This document shows positions 16,844 through 24,886 of a stretch of 64,000 bases of DNA, piece by piece. Source of the DNA: Caldilineaceae bacterium bin34. GTDB taxonomy: Bacteria; Chloroflexota; Anaerolineae; Caldilineales; Caldilineaceae. Positions within the stretch are counted from its first letter, which is position 1, and each line of letters begins with the position of its first letter. The stretch lies in the NCBI GenBank assembly GCA_002238555.1, contig MPMO01000008.1, positions 45,573-109,572 on the forward strand, given 5' to 3'. The position numbers and the translations under genes were made by a program. The notes under the pieces are model-generated. The model had not been told where the DNA came from and ran no database searches. It saw only the letters and a list, made by a program, of their open reading frames with translations.

Positions 16844-17777
16844 TCAAGCTGTTGAAGGTTCAGATGGCCACTCCTCCTGTGGCAACCAAGGTGTCCCTCG
16901 GCGGGCCACCGCATTCAGGTGCAGGAGCAGCTTGCGCATGACCGCCACCAGGGCGACCTTGCCCGTTTTGCCTCGTTGCCGCAAGCCCCGATGGAAATAT
17001 TGGTGGACGCCTGCCTGCCGAATCACGGACAGTGCCGCCATGTACAGCGCGTGGCGCACGGCGACCCGACCGCCCCGGATCGACCGCTGGCCTCGTTTGT
17101 GGCCACTGTCCCGCGACCACGGTGCGAGCCCCACCAGCGAAGTCAAGGCCTTGCTGTCCCGTGGGCCCCATGCGGGCAGAAAGGCCGCCCGCATGGCCGC
17201 GGTCAAGGCGCCACCCCCGGTACGCTGCGGTACCGCGCGGCTTGTGGGCGGAGGGCAGCACTGCGCTGCCACAGGGCCTGGTACGCCTGGTCGAGCCAGG
17301 CCATGTGTCGTCGGGTGGACTGACCGACGGCAGGACTGATGCCCTTGTCCAGCCGGTTCCGTGCCTGGACCCGCTGGTCAACCCGTTGCCGGCGCCGGCG
17401 CAACCGTTGCTGCAACGCCTCGCGTTCCTCCTCGTTCTCTGACGGACAGGGGTCCGAGGCCGGGAACACCTAGCCATAGCGCGCCAGCACCCGGACATCC
17501 AGGGGGTCGGTCTTGGCCTCGTAGCCACAGGCGCGCGCGAAGGCACGCACCCGCAGGGGATGGGCCACCTGCACCGTGATGCCGGCGACCCTGAGGGGTT
17601 CACCAGCAGTTCATACCCGCCGGTGGTCTCACACACCGCCTGTGTGGCCCCTGCACGGGCTCTGTGCTGCAGCAGGCGGCGAATGCCCGGGCCGCTGTTT
17701 GCGAAGCGGTACACGGGACCTTCCGCCATGGCTACGTCCAACAGGGCCTTGGACACATCGATACCCGTTACCAACAT
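16844..17777 (-). pseudogene. IS110-family transposase pseudogene
   Basis: The ATG at 17777 opens MLVTGIDVSKALLDVAMAEG, the RuvC-like N-terminus of IS110 transposases, followed by a CETTGGYE motif. The frame is then lost near 17590. The C-terminal Tnp_20-like half is recovered in another frame (ALTSLVGLAPWSRDSG, RGGRVAVRHALYMAAL, KVALVAVMRK). At least two frameshifts inactivate it. It is a different subfamily from the intact IS110 gene at 38867. Confidence 0.85.
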
Positions 17778-17852
17778 GTTCCGACCGCCCTGCGTACCAT
17801 GTCGGTATCCTTGTCCTCCACACTTGCAGATGCGGGCCTGGTGCCCTTGTAT

Positions 17853-17916
17853 CGGTTCGGAGCGACAGCGATCGTGAGAGGGGTGCCCTACTGTGTTCCG
17901 GTGCCGTGCCGAACCG
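17853..17916 (-). ncRNA. Possible bridge-RNA relic of the dead IS110 element
   Basis: In the non-coding end upstream of the IS110 pseudogene, 8-nt perfect arms CGGTTCGG (17853-17860) and CCGAACCG (17909-17916) enclose a 48-nt internal region, the stem-plus-large-loop layout expected of an IS110 bridge RNA. No target match could be assigned. Confidence 0.25.
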
Positions 17917-18008
17917 TAGTCTCTGCCGCACCCAGTTGCCAACGGCGCGTCTCTCTCACCCCCACAGATTTCCTAATCTGCAGGTCCCATACAACAAACA
18001 AGTTGCTC

Positions 18009-18299
18009 TCAGATCTCTCTCTGCTGGCGCACCAGTTTCAGGTACGCCGAGTAGTCCAGAGGGCAATCGATCAGGTCCAGCAGCTGGGACCGGGAAAGCA
18101 GCAGTTCTGACGCCATGTAAGATAGTAGCCTGTCACCGTAGTCGCGGTAACGGGAGCCGCGCGAAATCACGGTGAAGACGGACGTATCTCTCCCATCCTG
18201 ATCCACCAGGACGTAACGCTCATGCCTGCTGTCCTGTTCCCGGCGAAAGCCTTTCTGCTGCAGGGCGCGGCGAATTTTGCGGGTGGGCCGATTCGCCAT
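18009..18299 (-). CDS. HicA-like small toxin-type protein
   Basis: A 96-aa protein beginning MANRPTRKIRRALQQKGF and continuing with SRHERYVLVDQDGRDTSVF. This is the alpha-beta-beta-beta-alpha pattern of YcfA/HicA-type RNA-binding toxins, although the family Gly-x-x-His motif is replaced by a DSRHERY sequence. The C-terminal extension (LLLSRSQLLDLIDCPLDYSAY) matches a longer subgroup I recall next to unknown partner genes. The ATG follows directly on the stop codon of the upstream gene (TGA-ATG), so they are coupled. A toxin role is inferred from fold and operon, not shown. Confidence 0.6.
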   Translation of the reverse strand: MANRPTRKIRRALQQKGFRREQDSRHERYVLVDQDGRDTSVFTVISRGSRYRDYGDRLLSYMASELLLSRSQLLDLIDCPLDYSAYLKLVRQQREI

Positions 18300-18857
18300 T
18301 CAGAGTGCTCGTTCCAGGAAGGTGCGGAATGCCTGGGCCTGGGCTGTCTGCTGCTCCGGGGAGCGGTTCAGATACGCTGGGGCGATAGCCTGGGCCCGGC
18401 CCCACAGATCCTGCTCCGCTTCCCACAGGGTGTCTCCAAAACCGCACAGGGACCAGTGCCGGTGGTGCAGGACGAAGCGGTCATGATCATGCTGCCCAAT
18501 ATCCAGTTGAAAGGGCTCGCCCTCAATATGGCAGGTCAGGGAAAGGCCGGACGTGGCCATGGAGGAGGGTACGCAGTAGGAAAACGAGACTCTGCCGGGT
18601 ATACTGCTCTGCGGAACCGGGCCTGGATATAAAGGTACCGCCATCCAATCCACGGGATTACGGGAAGCATAAGAGTTGGCAGGTTCCAGAAATTGGGCAG
18701 ACTTGAAGACCGTATGTGGGGTGAGGAAAGACCAGCCATCCGATTGTGGTTCAGGATCCCGCGGGGACTGGTCCCAAATGCTGACATGGTCCAGAGCGTC
18801 TTCGTTGCCGGTCAGCAATGGCGCGTCGGACCAGACAACAGCAGTCTCAGGGTGCAT
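18300..18857 (-). CDS. Hypothetical protein upstream of HicA-like gene
   Basis: The ATG at 18857 has AGGAG seven bases upstream and gives 185 residues; another ATG lies at 18863. No domain was recognised. The protein is rich in Ser, Pro and Trp, with a beta-type centre (GLSLTCHIEGEPFQLDI) and a helical, Gln/Ala-rich C-terminus. Its stop touches the start of the HicA-like gene and its own start lies 45 nt below the DUF3467-like gene, so all three probably form one leftward operon. By position it could be the neutralising partner of the HicA-like protein, but it does not resemble HicB. Confidence 0.5.
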   Translation of the reverse strand: MHPETAVVWSDAPLLTGNEDALDHVSIWDQSPRDPEPQSDGWSFLTPHTVFKSAQFLEPANSYASRNPVDWMAVPLYPGPVPQSSIPGRVSFSYCVPSSMATSGLSLTCHIEGEPFQLDIGQHDHDRFVLHHRHWSLCGFGDTLWEAEQDLWGRAQAIAPAYLNRSPEQQTAQAQAFRTFLERAL

Positions 18858-18902
18858 TTTCATTCTCCTGCAATAGAAATCCGAACTCAACGCAATTCTG
18901 GT

Positions 18903-19247
18903 TTATTGGTTCCGCTTCCCATACAGCGATTGGGCCCGTTCGCCCTGTGCTTGCAGAAAACCGCCAAGGCCTATGGCCACTTCCGGACTCAAGACCAAAG
19001 TCGTCTGGATCTCTCGTATGCGGGTGGCAACGCTCTGGGGATAGGGATTCTCGGTCCCAGCCACCGGATGGCCGTGGGAGTCCAACTCTTGGGTAGTTGC
19101 GAAGACCGCAGGATCTTGTTCTATGTACAGATGTACGACTACCTCGGGGCCGTTGTACACGCCCCCAAAAGCCCCGTTGACCGCTACGGTGCGGCGGTCG
19201 GGTGCTGGTTGGTAGGAAACGTTTACAGATGCAGAGGGAGAGGACAT
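18903..19247 (-). CDS. DUF3467-like small protein, first gene of HicA-like operon
   Basis: The probable start is the ATG at 19247 (114 residues, MSSPSASVNVSY); the frame extends upstream but into IS remnant sequence. It has the pattern of DUF3467-type proteins: a GAFGGVYNGPEVVVHLYIEQ strand pair, then RIREIQTTLVLSPEVAIGL and a helical end. Such proteins are small, uncharacterised and often found near other accessory genes. It leads the three-gene group with the 185-aa protein and the HicA-like gene. Confidence 0.5.
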   Translation of the reverse strand: MSSPSASVNVSYQPAPDRRTVAVNGAFGGVYNGPEVVVHLYIEQDPAVFATTQELDSHGHPVAGTENPYPQSVATRIREIQTTLVLSPEVAIGLGGFLQAQGERAQSLYGKRNQ

Positions 19248-19369
19248 GGAGACATCATGGGTAACAGATGGGGATCGGCATGGAATCCAGCATATCACGG
19301 GAATCAGGACTGCCAAGTAGGGAGAGAACAGTGGCTCAGTGGAGGAAACAACCTGATTCCGGCCTACTA

Positions 19370-19660
19370 CTACGGTTTTACTGGTTGCCGTTGGAGGTGC
19401 TGCCGGCGGTGGTGGCAACCTTCGCGGCCGGGGGCGACAGGGCGGTCGCCGGTCGTCCGGCAGCGGCGGAATGCGATGCGCCCGTGGCCCTTCCCGACCG
19501 TGTCCGCGTAGTCGTGGGAGGACCCGGCGAAGCGCTTGGCCCGGTCCAGGGCGAAGGTGTCCTCCAGGCGGTGGTGAAGGCCCTTGTGGTGGGCCCGCAC
19601 GCGCAGCACATGAGCGGCTCCCTGCTTCCGGATCCGGCGCACAATCGCCTTCCGGCGGCC
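19370..19660 (-). pseudogene. ISAs1-family transposase remnant
   Basis: The minus strand reads HVLRVRAHHKGLHHRLEDTF and DYADTVGKGHGRIAFRRC, matching the VKxNQxxLH and DKGHGRIExRRC core of ISAs1 transposases. Only the middle third is present. Confidence 0.7.
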
Positions 19661-20025
19661 CCACCCTTGTTAAGGGCATCCGAACAAAATATCACATAAT
19701 CAAATGGATTGATTTGAACTGGCAAAGCCATGATTCCGTCCCTGTTCCCAGTCTTGGAGCACGTTGCACCCGCGATGTCCACCTACTGGGCTGGGCAGAT
19801 CCGGATTTCGAGTCTGTCGGTGCCCACCAGACACGTCCAGAGGTCTTGGACAGGCCGTTAGCCCTTCATGAAGCCCACTTTTGCGACATTGTGGATCTAG
19901 AACATCTGTTCGGATACCCTTAACAACGGCCCCACCCGGAGGGCTGATAGCAACTGTGTTGCAAGTCAAGTCCCTGGCATCGTCTGGGGAGGTATCCGCC
20001 AGGGCGTCTGGCCCTCATCACCGCG
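19661..20025. other. Stretch without recognisable genes
   Basis: Short frames only. Nothing recognised between the ISAs1 remnant and the IS110/AAA remnants. Confidence 0.4.
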
Positions 20026-20103
20026 TTGAGGAGGGTCAACAACTTGTGCATGGCAGCGACCAAGGCGTACCAGGCCCTGTTGCAGCGCAGTGTGGCCCTC
20101 CGC
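20026..20103 (+). pseudogene. IS110 transposase fragment
   Basis: Reads KAYQALLQRSVALRPR, matching the LDQAYQALWQRSAALRPQ stretch of the IS110 pseudogene at 16844-17777. Only about 25 codons remain; they run directly into the AAA/PD-(D/E)XK fragment. Confidence 0.45.
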
Positions 20104-20340
20104 CCACGAAATCACGCTGTCCCACCACATTTATGTGATCGAGGCCAAGTACAACCTCCCCGCACACGAGGGGCTGGCCCAAATCCGGCAACGACCCTAT
20201 GGTCGGGAGCACCTGGGGGCGGGCCGCACCGTCACCGCGGTGGCTCTGACCTTCCGGCATGACGGAAACAGGAGGCCCGGCTGGAGTGTGAGTACACCGA
20301 CCTCGCCACCCTCCTGCAGGAACGGGAACCTGCAACGGAT
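20102..20340 (+). pseudogene. C-terminal fragment of AAA-ATPase-like/PD-(D/E)XK gene
   Basis: Codes for HEITLSHHIYVIEAKYN, QIRQRPYGREHLGAG and, out of frame, EYTDLATLLQE. These align with the last 90 residues of the intact protein at 55229-57049 (HEIRFGNRMYVFEVKYN, QYGREHLGRG). It retains the ExK of the nuclease core but nothing of the ATPase. Confidence 0.65.
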
Positions 20341-20652
20341 TCAAATGTGCATGCGACAATGTGCTCCACGTTGTCTCTCCCGTACGTCCAGTGCAGCAGA
20401 GTGCAAGGTAAGAGCACAGCCGTTCCCTGTTGTGCGACAGAGCGAGTCAACGCTGTGGCCGATTCAAGCAGTGCGTGTTGAATTGCTGTCCTGCGATGGT
20501 TTGTTCTGAACGAGTCTGTTGACCGAAACCCTGGACATAGGTCCCTCTAACCTCAAGCCTCCCAACGCGACTTCGCGTTTGCTCCGGTCCATCACGAACC
20601 AACGGATGCAGTGCTGCCAGTCTCATGAGGCAACTGCTTTGCTCCTGATTTC

Positions 20653-23295
20653 ATGCCCCCCTCACTTGATACACGTTCCGCCAAGACCCTTGCCTGGTTG
20701 GGTGCGCTGTGGTTGCAGGACATGGCCGCGTCAATGGAGGCGTCAGTTCCGCTGCGCGGCGGAGATCTGATCCCGTTTCCTCATCAAGTGGAGGCTGTAT
20801 ACAGACGCATGTTGCCTCTGTCACCGAATCTTCGATTCCTGGTGGCAGACGAACCGGGTGCCGGCAAGACTGTGATCACAGCCCTGTGGTTGGCCGAGGC
20901 TCGCCGCCTCGGTCGCCTGGGCCGCAATCGTGTGCTGATCTGCTGTCCGGCTGGCCTCACTGACAAGTGGCAGGACGACTGTAGACGCTTCGCTGGCCTT
21001 GACATAGCGATCATGGATCGTGAGTCGGATCCGGGCACCCACGCCATGTGGGTTGTGTCCATCGACTTGCTGGCGCGCAATTTGGAGTTGCAGACCCTTT
21101 GTGCAGACGGTTGGGATGCGGTGATCTTCGACGAAGCACACCGCCTTACCACGACGGCTGTCAGCTTGCGCACGGTAGCCGAGACCTTGTGCAGCAACAC
21201 TCCACAGGTGCTGCTCCTGACTGCTACACCTCATCGCGGCGACGCGACACAGTGGCTTGCCTTGCAGCAACTGCTGGATCCAAATGCTTCTCTCGATTCG
21301 TCCTTGCCGCCCACTCGTTGGATCCGTCGCATGAAGGAACAGATTCTTGACATGCACGGCCAACCTGTCTTCAAACCCCGTACTGTCGACAACATTCGAG
21401 TTGAACCCCGAGCCTGGGAACTGGATCTGCACGACCGGGTTCGTGCCCATATGCATGAGTGGTGCGAACCCGAGGCACGAACCCTGGTGGCTGACGTGTA
21501 TGCCAAACGGGCAGCTTCATCACCAACTGCCTTGGCCCGAAGTCTGGAGCGTCGGTTGGCACGCCTGCAAGGCGAGGAGGTCTCGATCCCAGTGGAGGGC
21601 GAGCAGGCGGACGAGGAACGTCGTGCGCAGGCAGCAGGGTCGATTGATCGATTGGCAGAGGTTTTGGTCTTGACGGATCTGTTACAAGCAACTCAGGCCC
21701 GGCATGGCGAACCAACAGCCAAGCTAGCTGCCCTAACAGAACTGCTGGCCGATGGACAACCCGCGGTGGTGTTTTCCGAATACCTGGACACGGCGGCTTG
21801 GTTGGCAGAGTACATGGCAAATGACGGACGCAAGGTGGCTCTCTATCACGGTGGGCTCAGCCCGCGGAAGCGAGACGAATTGCGCAAGGGATTTCAGAAC
21901 GGCCAGACGGATCTGTTCATCAGTACGGATGCCGGCGGTGAAGGTATTGACCTCCAAACCGCCTCATTGCTGATCAACTGGGACCTGCCTTGGAGTCTGG
22001 TGCGATTGGAGCAACGGTGTGGACGCATCCATCGAATTGGACAGACACGCACCGCACGCACTGTCAACATGCTGTCCGTGGGCACACGGGAGGAAGACAC
22101 ATGGGGCACGCTGTTGGATCGCGTGGCGGAGGCAAGTAGAGCCCTGCGAGGAGCTATTTTTGATTGCTTGGCATCGGCCGTGAATCGAGTAGGGATCGAT
22201 GCTTCTTCAGAACAGCTGATGGCCGCAGCCCGAGCCATCCGTGGTGAGCCGGACCCAGATGTCATTCCGTCTCTGGATCATGATTTTCTGGACCGCTGCC
22301 GACGGCAAGCCATCAACCCCTTCCATGTTCAATGGTGGTTGGACACATGCCACTCGGCAGGCCTGTTGACAGTACAACCCGGTGGCCGTTCAGGTCAGTT
22401 GCACATTCAGGGCGGAGCCGTGCCCTGCGGAGAGTTCACCGCGTCGTGTGATCCGGAACTCGCCGAGGATGGGGTTGAACTACTGTCTCCAGACAGTCCC
22501 AGATTGGCAGTCATAGCGGCTGCAGTGGCAGCACGAGGCAAGCCCGACGGGAATATGCCTCTGCAGGATCCCAAAGGAGACGATGCAAACATACACGTGT
22601 ATGGAGATGGACAACGGACCGTGTTGATTCACACGCGTCCCGATGGCAGCCACCCCCGGATGTTGGACATGGGTGCATTGACAGAGTGGACGGGGACAGC
22701 CGATCGCTTGCCAGGCTGTCTGCCTGATCCTCTGGAAGCACGGGAATTGGCGAAAGCTTGTTTGGGAACCCCGACGACCTTGGATGCCAGGAGGCAGCAG
22801 CTACTGAGCCGAGCGCAGCGTGGGATCGGACGCCGCCTGTTGCGGGCTGGTGATCGGAATGCCAGAGCTCGTTTGCGTACCCACAATCCGACGGTTGAAG
22901 TTCGCTCCATATCGCATATGGCAACGTTGCCCATCGCAGCCAGGTCCAGGCGGGAGTCCTCAGAGACTGTGGCCGTGCGTCTGGCTCGGACGGAGTTGGC
23001 GGAACAAGGCTTCACCGTGGTTGATGTGTCTACCCAAGGCCAAGGGTTTGATCTGCTTGCCGTGCGCGGTTCCGAAGAGCGTTGGGTCGAGGTAAAGGGC
23101 TTGCAGGCAGGAGCCACTGAATACCGGTGCACACCACACGAGTGCCAGACAGCAGCCCGCCACCCTGACAAGTACTGGCTTTACATTGTTCGAGATTGCG
23201 ACAGTCAACCAAGGTTGGACACCTACCCCAATCCCGATGAGAACGTTATGCGCGATGGCCGAGCCCGCGGACACATCGCGTTCCCCCTGCCATAG
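20653..23295 (+). CDS. SNF2-type helicase with C-terminal DUF3883 domain
   Basis: An 880-aa superfamily 2 ATPase. Motif I is VADEPGAGKT (K72), motif II FDEAHR, motif III LLTATPHRGD, motif V STDAGGEGIDLQ and motif VI QRCGRIHRIGQ. Between the RecA lobes, the RRMKEQILDMHGQPVF and ERRLARLQ segments match the helicases I know from DUF1156/DUF499 anti-phage loci. The last 90 residues form a DUF3883/PD-(D/E)XK-like domain with FDLLAV followed by WVEVKG (D...ExK), possibly a nuclease or DNA-binding module. Related proteins usually have about 100 more N-terminal residues, so this one may be 5'-truncated; no good Shine-Dalgarno precedes the ATG. The methylase gene follows 16 nt downstream. Confidence 0.88.
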   Translation: MPPSLDTRSAKTLAWLGALWLQDMAASMEASVPLRGGDLIPFPHQVEAVYRRMLPLSPNLRFLVADEPGAGKTVITALWLAEARRLGRLGRNRVLICCPAGLTDKWQDDCRRFAGLDIAIMDRESDPGTHAMWVVSIDLLARNLELQTLCADGWDAVIFDEAHRLTTTAVSLRTVAETLCSNTPQVLLLTATPHRGDATQWLALQQLLDPNASLDSSLPPTRWIRRMKEQILDMHGQPVFKPRTVDNIRVEPRAWELDLHDRVRAHMHEWCEPEARTLVADVYAKRAASSPTALARSLERRLARLQGEEVSIPVEGEQADEERRAQAAGSIDRLAEVLVLTDLLQATQARHGEPTAKLAALTELLADGQPAVVFSEYLDTAAWLAEYMANDGRKVALYHGGLSPRKRDELRKGFQNGQTDLFISTDAGGEGIDLQTASLLINWDLPWSLVRLEQRCGRIHRIGQTRTARTVNMLSVGTREEDTWGTLLDRVAEASRALRGAIFDCLASAVNRVGIDASSEQLMAAARAIRGEPDPDVIPSLDHDFLDRCRRQAINPFHVQWWLDTCHSAGLLTVQPGGRSGQLHIQGGAVPCGEFTASCDPELAEDGVELLSPDSPRLAVIAAAVAARGKPDGNMPLQDPKGDDANIHVYGDGQRTVLIHTRPDGSHPRMLDMGALTEWTGTADRLPGCLPDPLEARELAKACLGTPTTLDARRQQLLSRAQRGIGRRLLRAGDRNARARLRTHNPTVEVRSISHMATLPIAARSRRESSETVAVRLARTELAEQGFTVVDVSTQGQGFDLLAVRGSEERWVEVKGLQAGATEYRCTPHECQTAARHPDKYWLYIVRDCDSQPRLDTYPNPDENVMRDGRARGHIAFPLP

Positions 23296-23311
23296 GGCAA
23301 AGGAGAGAAAC

Positions 23312-24886
23312 ATGCCGGACAAGGTGATTGAGCACTGGTTCCCGTCCGCTGAGGTCGCTGAACGTTGCCGTAAGGGCTGGGGGCGAGGCGATGACATCGC
23401 TGGTGTCGGACCATGGTTTGCTCTGCGCCCACCGGCTCTGTGCCGGGCCATCATCCTGTGCACTCTGATCGACTGGCCGACTGATGAGGCGACTCAGGAG
23501 CAGGTCAAGGCAGCGATCCGTGCTGCGCTGTCGGAAGATCGGAATACAGGCATGGCTGAGGTGCGGAAGTGGTTGCCAGATGCCCGCATCCTGGATCCGT
23601 TCTGCGGTCGCGGGACCATTCCCTTGGAAGCATGCGGTTTGGGGGTGCAGGCCGACGGCAGCGACTATGCACCCACGGCCGCCCTGCTGGCAGGGCTGAT
23701 TGCCCGTGATACACAGAGGCGTGATTGGCCACCGCAGCCGGATCTGCCATGGCCTTCAGAAGGTTTGGGCACCGGCAACGTTCTGGTCGATGCAGCCGAT
23801 GCCATGTTCCGCTGGATCGACAGAGAACTGGAGAACCGACTGGCGCCGTTCTGGCCCAAGGTGGATCACTGGGGTGTCGGTCCCTTGCGCCCATGGGCGG
23901 CTCTGTGGTGCCGTTCAGTGCCATGTACTGCCTGCGGGAAGCGTACACCCATGTTGGCCGACTTGAAGCTGCGGCTTCCGCATGCCCGAGGGGATGATGG
24001 TCGAGGAGGCAAGGGAGACAAGGGGGCCTGATACGAACCCGTTCCGGACGGGGATGGATTCGTCATGCGGATGCATGAGCAGTCTGATCCCAAGACCGCG
24101 CCGCTACCGCCCATGCGTAGAGTTAGGGAAGTCAAGGGTAGGGGCAAGGCTCTTGTTTGCCTTCATTGTGCCCATGTCATGGCGTTTGGTGTGCACAAGC
24201 GACTGGTTGGAGAGGGCATGGGGTGTGAGCATCTATTGGCAATGGCTGACATCGTGCCAGGCTTGTCAAGAAAACGGTATCGTTTGCCAACACAGGGTGA
24301 AATGATGGCACCTGCGGCTGCCAAAAAAATTCTTGAACAGCAATTGCCATTTCCAAATGGCGAAAATTCCGTAGTCGGCGAAACGCCGCCCGCGTACATT
24401 AGCGGGCGGCGTTTCGCCGACTACCAATTCCGCACTTACGCTGACATGTGCATACCCCGGCAATTACTGCTCAATGTCACACTTTGTCGTCTCATTTGTG
24501 AGGCCACTGTCGTAGCCCGTGAAACCGGTTTGGACGAGGATTTGGTGCAGGCATTGGCTGTCGCTGCAGGAACAGCTCACATGCGCATGTTGAAAAGACA
24601 GACATTTTGTGCATCAATTCAAATTAAGGAACAAGCAGTTGGTAATATATTTGCCAATGGAGGTATTACACCTTTTGGAAACGACTTCGTTGAAACGGGG
24701 ATCGCCGATGGTCCAGGTACTTGGCGCTCCGTATCTTGGGGCAGTATAAGTGGGCGGCATACAGTCAATTCGCTAAAGGCTCTAACTGCCCGTACTTCTT
24801 TGTCTGTTGCGCACATCGAACGTGGCGAGGCTCGGGAACTGCCTAATGCTGCTGGTTCCTTTGATCTATGGTTTGGACAGTTTTGA
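23312..24886 (+). pseudogene. DUF1156 DNA methylase, stopped by TGA and cut by an IS
   Basis: The ATG at 23312 with AAAGGAGAG upstream is clearly right. The N-terminus MPDKVIEHWFPSAEVAERCR and the motif I region ARILDPFCGRGTIPLEACG belong to DUF1156 adenine-specific methylases of anti-phage loci. TGA at 24029-24031 (codon 240) ends the frame after a DKGA stretch, but the same frame continues with YEPVPDGDGFVMRMHE, a zinc-ribbon-like CLHCAHVMAFGVH and RTYADMCIPRQLL, all family-like. The IS4-like element at 24866 then truncates it at about residue 518 and supplies the final stop. The DPPY-type catalytic region is absent. The second half is lower in GC. A 54-nt hairpin lies inside at 24371-24424. 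Confidence 0.82.
24371..24424. repeat. Perfect 23-bp-arm hairpin inside the DUF1156 pseudogene
   Basis: Arms 24371-24393 (GTAGTCGGCGAAACGCCGCC plus three bases) and 24402-24424 are exact complements around an 8-nt loop. It lies in frame in the methylase remnant and encodes VVGETPPA...GRRFADY, where relatives have unrelated sequence. It resembles a small palindromic inserted element. Confidence 0.8.

Noticed and set aside
5251..24031. Reassigned stop codon as explanation for interrupted genes
   Set aside because: One case is TAG and the other TGA, and many intact genes end with both, so a changed genetic code is not supported.
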